A stretch of 64,000 bases of DNA from Metabacillus halosaccharovorans (lineage in GTDB: Bacteria; Bacillota; Bacilli; Bacillales; Bacillaceae): NCBI RefSeq assembly GCF_002019635.1, contig NZ_KV917371.1, positions 2,276,001-2,340,000 of the forward strand, written 5' to 3'. A model generated the notes under the pieces. The model searched no databases. It worked only from the letters and a program-made list of their open reading frames with translations, and was not told where the DNA came from. Both the position numbers and the translations under genes were made by a program. Position 1 is the stretch's first letter; the number at the start of each line of letters is the position of its first letter. Below, in pieces: positions 53,160 through 61,248 of this stretch.

Positions 53160-54089
53160 ATGGAAAAAGTACTTGTTTTTGGTCACAAAAATCCTGATAC
53201 AGATACAATCTGTTCTGCGATTGCATACGCTGAGTTAAAAAATAAAATCGGACAAAACGCTGAACCTGTACGTTTAGGGGAAGTAAGTGGTGAAACTCAA
53301 TACGCGCTTGATTTCTTCAAAAAAGATGCTCCACGTTTAGTAGAGAAAGTAGCCGGAGAAGCAAGCGAAGTTATTTTAGTTGACCATAATGAGCGTCAAC
53401 AGAGTGCTGAAGATATCGATGAAGTTCGTGTTCTTGAAGTAATTGATCATCACCGTATTGCAAACTTTGAAACAAGTGATCCTTTGTACTATCGTGCTGA
53501 ACCAGTTGGTTGTACAGCAACAATTTTGAATAAGCTTTACAAAGAACATGGTGTAGAAATTGAAAAAGAAACAGCAGGATTAATGCTTTCAGCGATTATT
53601 TCTGATTCTTTATTATTCAAATCTCCAACATGTACTCAAGAAGACATCGATGCAGCTAAAGAATTAGCAGAAATAGCTGGTGTTGATGCTAATTCTTACG
53701 GCTTAGACATGTTAAAAGCCGGTGCTGATTTAAGTGATAAATCAGTTGAGCAATTAATCTCATTAGATGCAAAAGAATTCCAAATGGGTGCTAGCAAAGT
53801 CGAAATTGCACAAGTAAATGCTGTTGATACAAACGACGTTCTTGCAAATAAAGCAGATATTGAAGCAGCACTAAACAATGTTGTTTCAGAAAAAGGCTTA
53901 GACCTATTCTTATTTGTTGTAACGGACATTTTAACAAATGATTCAGTTGCTGTTGCAATCGGTCAACAAGCAGGCAAAGTAGAGCAGGCATTTAATGTAT
54001 CGTTAGATAATAATCAAGCGACATTACAAGGTGTTGTATCACGTAAAAAACAAATTGTTCCTGTCTTAACAGAAGCATTCAGTAAATAA
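53160..54089 (+). CDS. ppaC: Manganese-dependent inorganic pyrophosphatase
   Basis: A 309-residue family II pyrophosphatase of the DHH superfamily. Metal motifs GHKNPDTD, the DHN (VDHNER), DHH (VIDHHRI) and the C-terminal DHHA2 SRKKQ motif are present. It hydrolyses the pyrophosphate of biosynthesis and uses Mn2+, which fits an organism with Mn2+-responsive RNA elsewhere in the window. AAGGAG precedes the ATG. Confidence 0.95.
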   Translation: MEKVLVFGHKNPDTDTICSAIAYAELKNKIGQNAEPVRLGEVSGETQYALDFFKKDAPRLVEKVAGEASEVILVDHNERQQSAEDIDEVRVLEVIDHHRIANFETSDPLYYRAEPVGCTATILNKLYKEHGVEIEKETAGLMLSAIISDSLLFKSPTCTQEDIDAAKELAEIAGVDANSYGLDMLKAGADLSDKSVEQLISLDAKEFQMGASKVEIAQVNAVDTNDVLANKADIEAALNNVVSEKGLDLFLFVVTDILTNDSVAVAIGQQAGKVEQAFNVSLDNNQATLQGVVSRKKQIVPVLTEAFSK

Positions 54090-54097
54090 TAATGTTA

Positions 54098-54135
54098 GAG
54101 CCACATTTCAATAAACTTGGAATGTGGCTTTTTAT
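54098..54135 (+). terminator. Terminator of ppaC
   Basis: AGCCACATT pairs with AATGTGGCT around a loop of about 14 nt, followed by TTTTTA. Confidence 0.85.
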
Positions 54136-54212
54136 TGAGAAAAAGTATATAGATGTAAAAAAGTTCAGCACATTAGAAATTGAACTTTTGGGGATAGCAT
54201 AATATAGTTGAA

Positions 54213-54228
54213 TTGACCAATTGGTTTT
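54213..54228 (+). promoter_or_regulatory. Probable operator upstream of tetR
   Basis: A perfect palindrome ACCAATTGGT at 54216-54225 lies 20 bp before the TetR start. Its TGACCAAT half matches, in reverse, the ATTGGTCA of a site before the RND gene, suggesting one regulator for both. Confidence 0.6.
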
Positions 54229-54244
54229 GAGTGGAGGTTTCGTT

Positions 54245-54817
54245 TTGACAAGAGGGCAAGATCGAAAGGAAAAGATATTACTTGCAGCAAGTCAAGTATT
54301 TGGGAAAAAAGGATTTTATGATACAAAAATGATCGAAGTTGCTGAGCTGGCTGGCGTATCAAAGGGCACCATTTACTTATATTATTCTTCCAAGGATGAG
54401 TTATATATTGAGACACATGTGCATAGATTTCGTGGTTATCTTAAAATGATTGAAGAAAAAGTATCCAGATTTTCAACTTTGAAGGAAAAACTAATTTGTA
54501 TTGCTGAAGAGCAGTTAGTTGTTTTTTATAATGATCGCCATACTCCTAATAAATACTTACAAGCATACAATAATGATCCAAAGATGATTCAAAGCTTACA
54601 CGAATTTCTCGATCACTACCATGTCTATGTGACATCAGTTATGGAAGAAGAAAACATTGAAAACGCAAGTGAGCATGCTAAAGCATTTATAGGTATGCTT
54701 GAAAATTATAAACGTGATATTTTCTTTGATCAACATTATGATTACTCAAATCTGTTACAAACTGTTTTATTTGTAGTTGATCTCTTTATAAACGGGTGTA
54801 AAAGGAACGTTCCTTAA
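54245..54817 (+). CDS. TetR-family transcriptional regulator
   Basis: A 190-residue repressor, from the TTG 8 nt after GGAGG. N-terminal HTH (ILLAASQVFGKKGFYDTKMIEVAELAGVSKGTIYLYY, residues about 10-48, shown in part by KGTIYLYYSSKDEL) and a helical ligand domain. It lies 158 bp upstream of an RND efflux gene that it probably controls. Confidence 0.88.
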   Translation: MTRGQDRKEKILLAASQVFGKKGFYDTKMIEVAELAGVSKGTIYLYYSSKDELYIETHVHRFRGYLKMIEEKVSRFSTLKEKLICIAEEQLVVFYNDRHTPNKYLQAYNNDPKMIQSLHEFLDHYHVYVTSVMEEENIENASEHAKAFIGMLENYKRDIFFDQHYDYSNLLQTVLFVVDLFINGCKRNVP

Positions 54818-54844
54818 TGAAAAAGAAGTTCCTTCTGCTTTAGT

Positions 54845-54929
54845 AGTACCCATTAGTCAGTAAGTGGTCCAGCTTAATAGAGGAATAACGGTATTCTTAT
54901 CTAATTTTCAAGTACCCATTGGTCATATA
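54845..54929 (+). promoter_or_regulatory. Paired operator-like repeats before the RND gene
   Basis: AGTACCCATTAGTCA at 54845 and AGTACCCATTGGTCA at 54911 are near-identical and 66 bp apart. The ATTGGTCA part is the reverse complement of the TGACCAAT before tetR. They are the best candidates for the TetR binding sites controlling the transporter. Confidence 0.6.
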
Positions 54930-54974
54930 TGCAAAAAAGATAACTTAATATAAAGGAAAAGAGGAGAGTACTTT

Positions 54975-57900
54975 ATGTTTGATACATTCATAAAACGCCC
55001 TAAGATTACGATTACTTTTTTACTATTATTAATTATTATCGGTGCATTAACTGCGTTACAATTACCGAAACGGGAAATTCCTGAGGTCTCGGTAAATGTG
55101 AGCACAATTACGACAGTTTACCCCGGGGCAAATCCAGAATTAGTTGAAAGATCGGTTACCAATCCCCTAGAAGAAAAACTTGAAGGTATCAAGGGTATAA
55201 GTAAAATTACATCTATTTCAGGATCAGGCATTTCTAATATTGTCCTTGAATTGGATGATAAGGAAGACCGTAATCAAATTTTGTCCGAGGTAAGGCAAAG
55301 TGTTGCTGATGTTAGTAAATCACTACCCGAGAATGTCATTACACCTGAGGTAAATTCAGATATTTCAGCAGGAACTCTATCCTCCTATCATTTATTAAGT
55401 GATGATAGACAACTTTTACAAAGTCAAACAGAGCTAATGATGAATTGGAAAAAGGATTTAGAAGAAATTGAGGGTGTTCGTAAGGTATCTTTCAAAGGAC
55501 TTCCTGAGGAACAGTATGAACTAATTCTTGACTCCGATCAGATGAAAGAAATGGGAATCATTTTTCCAGACATTACAGAGGCAATCAACAATGAATTAAA
55601 TATAACTCCATTAGGTAGTCAAGAACTGGAAGAAGGGAAAAAGCAGTTATTAATCGATCATATCAATACAATTGAAGAGGTTGAAAAAGTCTTTATTAAG
55701 GTAGATGAGGAGGGGGATGAAATTCTTGTTGGTGATATAGGTGTGTTAAAGCTTGTTCCAAAAGAAAAGCCGAACCTTGTTACCTTTCAAGATACTTCTG
55801 CCATATCTATGACAATTCATCAAGAACCAGGTGTTGATATCCCTTCACTTCATAATATGGTTGATGAAAAGGTAATGGAGCTTGCTAAAGATTTACCTAG
55901 TGAAATTAAGTTAGACGATTATTATACTCAAGATACAATTGTTGGAAAGATCTTTAATGACCTAGGCTTATCATTTTTAATATCTATTATTGTCGTTGTA
56001 TTTGTTAGTGTGCTAGGACTAAGTGCAAATTCAGCCTTAATTGTTGCAATTGCTATCCCGACGTCTATTCTACTGGGATTAATTCCACTTCCTTATCTGG
56101 ATGTAGACTTGAATCAGATCTCAATTATAGGCATGATTATAGCACTTGGAATTTTAGTAGATGACGGAATTGTCATTAGCGATAATATTAGGAGAAGGTA
56201 CAATCTAGGTGATCGTCCATTGGAGGGAGCTTTACGCGGAGCAAAAGAGGTAAGAGTCTCTATTATCACGTCAACGCTTGCAGTTGTATTTACATTTCTT
56301 CCACTAACATTTATTGGTGGATCTAATGGAGCCTTCATTAGAGCTTTACCAACAGTACTTATAACAGCAATCATTGGATCAACGATCATTGCATTAACAT
56401 TAGTTCCTATCTTCTTAGTTTGGAGACAGAAACTAGCTGAAAAAAAACCTGTGAAAGCTAAACAAAGAGAAGGTTTATTAGATAAACCATTACATTCAAT
56501 TGCTGCCTGGTACAGCGAAAAGATTTTGAAGAAAATTGTTAAATTTCCACTGCGAGTCGGTATTCTTGTTCTAGCTTTCTGTACATTAGTATATGGATTA
56601 GTCCCATTTATCCCTGTAGTCTTTTTTCCAAGTGCAGATCGGGAAGAAGTAACTGTTTCAGTCACTTTACCTCCTGAAAAAACGTTAGAACAAACAGAAA
56701 ATTATTTATCCGATATGAAAACATATTTGGAGAAAGAAGATTCAACCATTTATGAAGTTACTACGTTTGTTGGTACAGGAGAACCTGGTTTATTTGGAAG
56801 TGTTATGTCAAATCCAGGAGAAAATAGCGGTCAATTAGATCTTAGGGTAGACAAAGACTCCCAATCTGCTGAAGAAACCATTGAAAAGTGGGAGGATACA
56901 TTAAGAGATAAGTATTCTGATGCGATTATTTCCATGTCCACAATTGAAGCAGGACCACCTGTTGGTGCACCAATTGCCATAACAGTCTCCGGAGATCAGT
57001 TACAAGAGCTGATGGATACTGTAGATAATATGAAAGAAGATCTTTCAAAGATTGAAGGCAATGGTGCCGTGATAGATGATGTGGGAAAATCACGTCCGAC
57101 TGTTGTCTACACACCGAATCGAGAAGAAATGCAAAAACATGGAATTTCAACAAATGAAATTAGCCAACAAATTCGCTTATTAACTGATGGTGTTCCGATG
57201 GGTTCTTATGATGATGGGACACAAAGCAGAGACTTTTCCATAAGAATAGGTGGTGTAGAACAAGGTGAGGATATGAATCTTGAAGAGATAGAATTACCTT
57301 CAAAAGTCACTACCTTACAGGGTCCACCTGAGCTTGTTTCGTTATCAAATTTGATTACTGTAAATGAAGGGGAAGAGATTCAGTCTATTCCTCATAATGA
57401 TGGCCAACGCACAGTTACAATTAGAACGTATCCAAATGAAGATCAAAAATCAGAGGTTGAAAAAGAAATCAACCAACTTGCGGAAGAGTATAAGTCCGAA
57501 TCCATTTATGTGTCAGTTGGTGGGGAATCCTCTGCTCGAACCGACTTTTTCATAGAGGTTGGTAAGCTGTTTATTATTGTCGTGTTCCTGATTTATATAC
57601 TAATGGTTGTTCAGTTTAATTCATTAAGAATTCCACTATTAATCATGAGTACAGTTTATTTGGCTATTTCTGGAGCAGTTATTGGGCTTTTTATTACACA
57701 AACAGGATTAGGCTTTATGGCAATGATGGGAATTGTCTCACTAGCTGGAATTGTTGTAAGAAATGCGACAGTTTTTATTGAGTTTATGGACCAAAGACTT
57801 AAAGAAGGAGCAGATTTAATTGATGCAGTTATTGAGTCAGGAGAGGCGAGGTTGAGACCTGTTCTATTAACAGCTGTGACTTCGATAGGAGCACTCATTC

Positions 57901-58055
57901 CGGTTGCATTAAGTGGTGATGTTTTATTCACACCACTAGCAATCTCTATTATTTCCGGGATTTTCTTTTCAACTATTTTCACATTGCTGTTCGTTCCTGC
58001 TTTTTATACTGTGATCAAGAGAAAAAAGGTTGGAGAGAAAATGGAAGCTGAATAA
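54975..58055 (+). CDS. RND-superfamily efflux permease (AcrB/SwrC type)
   Basis: A 1026-residue transporter with two 6-helix halves and large extracytoplasmic loops. TM1 (residues 9-28), the GILVDDGIVISDNI segment with the proton-relay Asp pair in TM4, and a second helical block from about residue 850. Related to SwrC/YerP of B. subtilis (1065 aa). No membrane fusion protein or outer-membrane partner is present, as is normal for a Gram-positive. Substrates may be surfactants or amphiphilic drugs (inference). Confidence 0.9.
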   Translation: MFDTFIKRPKITITFLLLLIIIGALTALQLPKREIPEVSVNVSTITTVYPGANPELVERSVTNPLEEKLEGIKGISKITSISGSGISNIVLELDDKEDRNQILSEVRQSVADVSKSLPENVITPEVNSDISAGTLSSYHLLSDDRQLLQSQTELMMNWKKDLEEIEGVRKVSFKGLPEEQYELILDSDQMKEMGIIFPDITEAINNELNITPLGSQELEEGKKQLLIDHINTIEEVEKVFIKVDEEGDEILVGDIGVLKLVPKEKPNLVTFQDTSAISMTIHQEPGVDIPSLHNMVDEKVMELAKDLPSEIKLDDYYTQDTIVGKIFNDLGLSFLISIIVVVFVSVLGLSANSALIVAIAIPTSILLGLIPLPYLDVDLNQISIIGMIIALGILVDDGIVISDNIRRRYNLGDRPLEGALRGAKEVRVSIITSTLAVVFTFLPLTFIGGSNGAFIRALPTVLITAIIGSTIIALTLVPIFLVWRQKLAEKKPVKAKQREGLLDKPLHSIAAWYSEKILKKIVKFPLRVGILVLAFCTLVYGLVPFIPVVFFPSADREEVTVSVTLPPEKTLEQTENYLSDMKTYLEKEDSTIYEVTTFVGTGEPGLFGSVMSNPGENSGQLDLRVDKDSQSAEETIEKWEDTLRDKYSDAIISMSTIEAGPPVGAPIAITVSGDQLQELMDTVDNMKEDLSKIEGNGAVIDDVGKSRPTVVYTPNREEMQKHGISTNEISQQIRLLTDGVPMGSYDDGTQSRDFSIRIGGVEQGEDMNLEEIELPSKVTTLQGPPELVSLSNLITVNEGEEIQSIPHNDGQRTVTIRTYPNEDQKSEVEKEINQLAEEYKSESIYVSVGGESSARTDFFIEVGKLFIIVVFLIYILMVVQFNSLRIPLLIMSTVYLAISGAVIGLFITQTGLGFMAMMGIVSLAGIVVRNATVFIEFMDQRLKEGADLIDAVIESGEARLRPVLLTAVTSIGALIPVALSGDVLFTPLAISIISGIFFSTIFTLLFVPAFYTVIKRKKVGEKMEAE

Positions 58056-58077
58056 GGATTATAGATTCTACTACAAT

Positions 58078-58103
58078 CAGGCGTGACATGCACGCCTGGT
58101 TTT
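58078..58103 (+). terminator. Terminator-like hairpin after the RND gene
   Basis: CAGGCGTG-ACATG-CACGCCTG, perfect 8-bp stem, followed by GTTTTA. Confidence 0.7.
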
Positions 58104-58200
58104 ATAGATGAGTGATGATGGACAAGTAGGGAAGAGAATGATAGCAGGAATGTTCTTCATACCGGAGATGATAGACATAAGGGAAGAGAGAACAAACAGA

Positions 58201-58236
58201 AACGTCCTTCATAGTGATATGAAGGACGTTTTTTTC
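58201..58236 (+). terminator. Strong terminator before the DUF1232 gene
   Basis: AACGTCCTTCATA pairs with TATGAAGGACGTT around a 4-nt loop, followed by seven T residues. It also abuts the end of the convergent minus-strand gene. Confidence 0.85.
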
Positions 58237-58244
58237 ATAACTAA

Positions 58245-58514
58245 CTAGAGTTTATATTTCTCTTTCAATGACTCCGGAGCCAACTTAATCATCCAATCCA
58301 GCACAAATGTCGCAATCACAACATCATCCACAATTCCTAAAAATGAAATATAGTCAGGAATTAAATCAAATGGGAAGAAAACATATGTGAGAATGAGTAA
58401 AGTTCCCAATATCTTTTTATGAGATTCTACTTGTTTGGAGAAGAAGAACTCCTTTAAAAACGGAAGGAATCTCCAAAAAGTAATGATAAACTTAAGTCTC
58501 TTTAATCGTTTCAT
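58245..58514 (-). CDS. DUF1232 (YkvA-like) membrane protein
   Basis: An 89- or 90-residue protein (ATG 58514 or TTG 58517, both behind GGGGTG). The DUF1232 core is ILTYVFFPFDLIPDYISFLG-like: PFDLIPDYISFLGIVDD, next to a hydrophobic helix. The N-terminus is basic. Function of the family is unknown. Confidence 0.82.
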   Translation of the reverse strand: MKRLKRLKFIITFWRFLPFLKEFFFSKQVESHKKILGTLLILTYVFFPFDLIPDYISFLGIVDDVVIATFVLDWMIKLAPESLKEKYKL

Positions 58515-58654
58515 CAATATTAATCACCCCTTTATGGTTTGAACGATAAGCTTTGGATTGTAGTAACAAGACTTTGATGGAATCTTGGGGGATTTTTCAC
58601 CTCTAATGTAAGTGAGGCAACAAGCTTTGTTTCGAAAATTGTTAATATTACGAT

Positions 58655-58808
58655 TCCTATATAGTGAGACTTCCATCAGTGGGGTTATCTCCATCCCAAC
58701 TGATGGTTAGCGAAACTTATCGGACCTTTATGGGCAGTTATCTCCCAACTTATCTTTTTTGCTTCAAGAATCTTCGTTAGGAGTTTTACTGCCCGTTAAG
58801 GTGGGGAA
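58655..58808. other. Folded noncoding element in the 58.5-58.9 kb gap
   Basis: This lies in a 400-bp gap without genes. Hairpin 1 pairs CCATCAGTgGGG (58673-58684) with CCCaACTGATGG (58695-58706). Hairpin 2 is a long-range stem pairing ACCTTtAtGGGCAGT (ending 58738) with ACTGCCCgTtAAGGT (from 58788). Between them is a TTAGCGAAAC-TTATCGG stretch. I have the impression of similar sequences elsewhere in Bacillus, but cannot name a family. It could be a dispersed repeat, a small RNA or a leader. Confidence 0.55.
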
Positions 58809-58918
58809 AATAGAGATTTTATATGCCTATGTGTCAATGCAAATCATTTCTCCTTGTTTATAATAGATGAAGAAGAAATGGATCCTACATCTTTCATCGT
58901 CCTTTCAAATAAATAATC

Positions 58919-59305
58919 TTATATGACCTGAATGATATCCTGGTCTTTACTTTCAACACCTTCATTAAAGGTAAGGCGGGTTTTAAATCGATATGAAATA
59001 CTATCTGTTGAAGCAGGGATATCTTCTGGTAATTTAAAGGTGAAAGATACCTTGCTATCTTCTTCAGGGTTGATAAGCTTTGAAGATAAGATCGTAGCTG
59101 TATCAATGACTTTCTCTATATCTGTATTTCTATCAATTAAAACAAGATCACTATCAATCCTTTTTAATTGTTGCTCAATCGTTCCACCTTTAAGGTGAAA
59201 AAAACCGTTAATTAAATCACCGCGTTTATATGTGTCTTTTGGTAGAATTAGGTCAATCACAGCTGAACCAACACCTAAAAGGGACATATATTTCCTCAGT
59301 AACAT
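58919..59305 (-). CDS. Short Spo0M-family (arrestin-like) protein
   Basis: A 128-residue protein; the ATG at 59305 is best spaced (7 nt) from GGAGGAG. It matches the N-terminal half of Spo0M: a leading LLGVGSAVIDLIL, GDLINGFFHLKGG, then an arrestin-like beta-sandwich closing with VSFTFKLPEDIPAS. B. subtilis Spo0M (about 258 aa) affects sporulation and cytokinesis; here only one beta-sandwich half is present, with an acidic end. It overlaps the upstream small gene by one base (TGATG) and lies in a Mn2+-riboswitch operon. Confidence 0.82.
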   Translation of the reverse strand: MLLRKYMSLLGVGSAVIDLILPKDTYKRGDLINGFFHLKGGTIEQQLKRIDSDLVLIDRNTDIEKVIDTATILSSKLINPEEDSKVSFTFKLPEDIPASTDSISYRFKTRLTFNEGVESKDQDIIQVI

Positions 59306-59448
59306 CATTTATCTCCTCCAATATATTCGCTTTGTTTGACATATTTTTGTTCAAGGCGTTTTTCAATTTTATCTAGTTGATCTTTATCATTAAGAAGCTC
59401 TTCTTTGTTTTTCTTAATTAATTCTTCCATTGATAGTTTTTTTACCAA
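59305..59448 (-). CDS. FbpB-like small basic protein, 47 aa
   Basis: A 47-residue protein from a TTG at 59448 with AAAGGAG 9 nt before it. Sequence SMEELIKKNKEELLNDK then KIEKRLEQKYVK is very like the small basic proteins of the FbpA/FbpB family (xxEELIxKNKEELLKDKxxLxxIExRL). In B. subtilis FbpB works with the small RNA FsrA in iron sparing. It is coupled by TGATG to the Spo0M-like gene and sits directly downstream of a Mn2+ riboswitch. No Fur box was seen upstream. Confidence 0.75.
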   Translation of the reverse strand: MVKKLSMEELIKKNKEELLNDKDQLDKIEKRLEQKYVKQSEYIGGDK

Positions 59449-59491
59449 TATAGTGATCTCCTTTATTCGTTATCCTATAGGTATAAAAGAA

Positions 59492-59518
59492 AAACCTTTA
59501 CCGTCATGGTAAAGGTTT
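59492..59518 (-). terminator. Second (gene-proximal) terminator of the riboswitch leader
   Basis: AAACCTTTACC pairs with GGTAAAGGTTT around a 5-nt loop and is followed on the minus strand by TTCTTTT. The stem is nearly the same sequence as the riboswitch terminator 13 bp upstream. Confidence 0.75.
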
Positions 59519-59530
59519 AGAAAACATAAA

Positions 59531-59558
59531 AGACCTTTACCAAATATAGTAAAGGTCT
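59531..59558 (-). terminator. Riboswitch expression-platform terminator
   Basis: AGACCTTTAC pairs with GTAAAGGTCT, followed by TTTTATG on the minus strand. Its 5' arm, AGACCTTTAC, shares bases with the 3' end of the aptamer, as expected for a switch where Mn2+ binding blocks terminator formation. Confidence 0.85.
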
Positions 59559-59643
59559 TGCTAACAACGTTATGGTTGCCAACGAAGCCGAGAGTGATTC
59601 ACTCTGTAATGACGACTTTGTTGTTAAAGCTACTCCCCTTTAG
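59550..59643 (-). ncRNA. yybP-ykoY manganese riboswitch
   Basis: Read on the minus strand, the RNA has the diagnostic AAAGGGGAGTAGC, then ACAAAGTCGTCATTA, ACTCTCGGCTTCGTTGG and GTTGTTAGCAAGACCTTT. These match, in order, the conserved segments of the yybP-ykoY aptamer (for example the L. lactis RNA of known structure). The AAAGG and CCTTT ends form P1. The family binds Mn2+ and in Bacilli activates Mn2+ efflux genes by preventing termination. Here the genes downstream are FbpB-like and Spo0M-like. Confidence 0.93.
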
Positions 59644-59668
59644 GAGAACGACTTATTTAATTAAGTTA

Positions 59669-59697
59669 ATCATAAAGTATTTAACTGTTATCGTCAA
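59669..59697 (-). promoter_or_regulatory. Sigma-A promoter of the riboswitch operon
   Basis: On the minus strand TTGACG (59697-59692) and TATGAT (59674-59669) are 17 bp apart, followed about 25 bp later by the aptamer. Confidence 0.8.
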
Positions 59698-59733
59698 TTG
59701 TTTTAATGTTACAGTTTTGTTACGATGTTAAGG

Positions 59734-60666
59734 TCATTTGACCTTAACTGTTTGTAATGCTTCAATCATTTTTGGAGTGATCCCTTCTGACTCCTCTTTG
59801 TTTAAATAATGAATCGTTATACGCATCCAAACACCATCTACTTTTTTCATGACAATATTCACTTGGGTTTTACTTGAGGTTCCATGCAGGAAAAATTCAG
59901 CATCTTGATAGAAGGGGTGTGAACTCGTTTTGGTTGGATATTCGGTTATCTTATAGTCCTTTAAGTATGCTCTTGAGTTTTCCCTTATCTCATTAATATT
60001 GGCATTTGCATCCAACACTTCAATTCTGGAAAAATATTCACCATTTTTGTCATAACTTATTATAAACCGTCTAGGTTCCTCAGCATCAAAGCTGTACCCT
60101 TCTTTAGGAGAAGCGCTGATCATGATTTCAGATGCATGGTAATTCGTTGGAGTGAAGGGTGTTGTCCCTGCTTGATCGACATTTAGAATTTGACCGACTT
60201 TGATCAAATCAGAGGTTAAATAGTTGCTGGTTTTTAATTCTTTCACTGTTAAACCATAATTGTTTGCAATACTGTATAAGGTGTCACCTTTTTTTACTGT
60301 AACGGTTGTAGGAATGATGAGCTTATCTCCTGCATAAATTGTATTTGAAGAAAGTTGGTTAAGGAATTTTAATTGTTGTACAGTAGTGTTATATTTTTTT
60401 GCAAAACTGTAGAGTGTATCACCTTTATTGATGGTAATCGTAGTTGGGATGGTTAATGTGTTACCAGTATAAATTAGTGAGGAAGAGAGGTTGTTAATTT
60501 GTTTTAATTGCGATACTGTCAATTCGTTTTTATCAGCAATACGATAAAGTGTATCACCCTTTTTTATCGTATATTGTGTCGAAGCCTCTGCACTGGAAAT
60601 ACCCCAAATTCCAGTTAAACCCAATGTTAAAGCTGCTAATTTTATTATACCTTTCGTTGTCTTCAT
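59734..60666 (-). CDS. Secreted protein with three LysM domains
   Basis: A 310-residue secreted protein. A signal peptide (residues 1-28, cleaved near SSAEAS) precedes three LysM repeats (YTIKKGDTLYRIA, ITINKGDTLYSFA, VTVKKGDTLYSIA) covering about 30-175, which bind peptidoglycan. The C-terminal domain of about 135 residues (HASEIMISASP to the end) is not recognised and has no cell-wall hydrolase motif. Confidence 0.87.
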   Translation of the reverse strand: MKTTKGIIKLAALTLGLTGIWGISSAEASTQYTIKKGDTLYRIADKNELTVSQLKQINNLSSSLIYTGNTLTIPTTITINKGDTLYSFAKKYNTTVQQLKFLNQLSSNTIYAGDKLIIPTTVTVKKGDTLYSIANNYGLTVKELKTSNYLTSDLIKVGQILNVDQAGTTPFTPTNYHASEIMISASPKEGYSFDAEEPRRFIISYDKNGEYFSRIEVLDANANINEIRENSRAYLKDYKITEYPTKTSSHPFYQDAEFFLHGTSSKTQVNIVMKKVDGVWMRITIHYLNKEESEGITPKMIEALQTVKVK

Positions 60667-60799
60667 ATTGATCCCCCAATATTTATTCTATATACGGATG
60701 AGTTGGAAGAGTGAGGTCAATTTACATGTTCTTTTCAAGATGCCGTACTTAGTACATTAGACGAAATGAATGATCATATCGTTTCAAATGGATGAGCCT

Positions 60800-60882
60800 A
60801 ATTTTTGGGGGCTTTAAATATGATGAAATTTGGAGCTTTTTGATGAATATTTTTGAGTCTTTTCAAGAGACTTTTGGGTTCT
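60800..60882. repeat. Degenerate T-rich repeats in the gap before the 57-aa gene
   Basis: In the 340-bp gap between the LysM gene and the next ORF, a loosely repeated unit appears four times: TTTTTGGGGGCTTT, ATTTGGAGCTTTT, TTTTTGAGTCTTTT, CTTTTGGGTTCT, spaced about 20-25 bp. No gene, terminator or clear promoter was seen in the remainder of the gap. Confidence 0.35.
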
Positions 60883-61002
60883 AGCGGTTTATAATAAATC
60901 ATATAATCATTTTTACTTATAGATGATTGAAAACGAACATTGGTTGAAACACTTTATATTCGTTTCACACAAACCTATTTTAATAGAAAGGTGTGTCATA
61001 GA

Positions 61003-61176
61003 ATGGAAGCTAATATAAAAAATCCAATTACTGTTGACTCAACAATATCATTAAAAGGAATTGTAAAAGCAATCTTTGATAATACCGTTCATATTCAGAT
61101 TGGCGGGAAAATCATTACGATGCCAGTTGCAGATTTTAACCTATTAAAAGGGGAAACAAATAGCCAATCAAACTAA
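61003..61176 (+). CDS. Small hypothetical protein, 57 aa
   Basis: The ATG at 61003 follows AAAGGTG. The 57 residues look like a small beta-barrel or SH3-like fold (ISLKGIVKAIFDNTVHIQIGG, then ITMPVADFNLLKG), resembling the K-x-G-V-V-x-A turns of ligand-binding small domains. Not recognised. It has its own terminator. An inverted GGTTGAAAC/GTTTCacacAACC pair lies just upstream. Confidence 0.6.
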   Translation: MEANIKNPITVDSTISLKGIVKAIFDNTVHIQIGGKIITMPVADFNLLKGETNSQSN

Positions 61177-61191
61177 ATGATTTCTTAATAT

Positions 61192-61231
61192 AACGCAGCG
61201 AATGGTCTGAACCATAAACGCTGCGTTTTTC
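61192..61231 (+). terminator. Terminator after the 57-aa gene
   Basis: AACGCAGCG pairs with CGCTGCGTT around an 18-nt loop, followed by TTTTC. Confidence 0.8.
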
Positions 61232-61248
61232 TGTTTTCAACTTATCTT

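Noticed and set aside
59450-59660. Fur box controlling the FbpB-like gene
   Set aside because: No GATAATGATTATC-like palindrome was found; the leader is fully accounted for by the Mn2+ riboswitch, two hairpins and a sigma-A promoter.
60940-61002. Upstream extension of the 57-aa gene
   Set aside because: The longer frame has no ribosome site and covers an inverted repeat; the ATG at 61003 has AAAGGTG.
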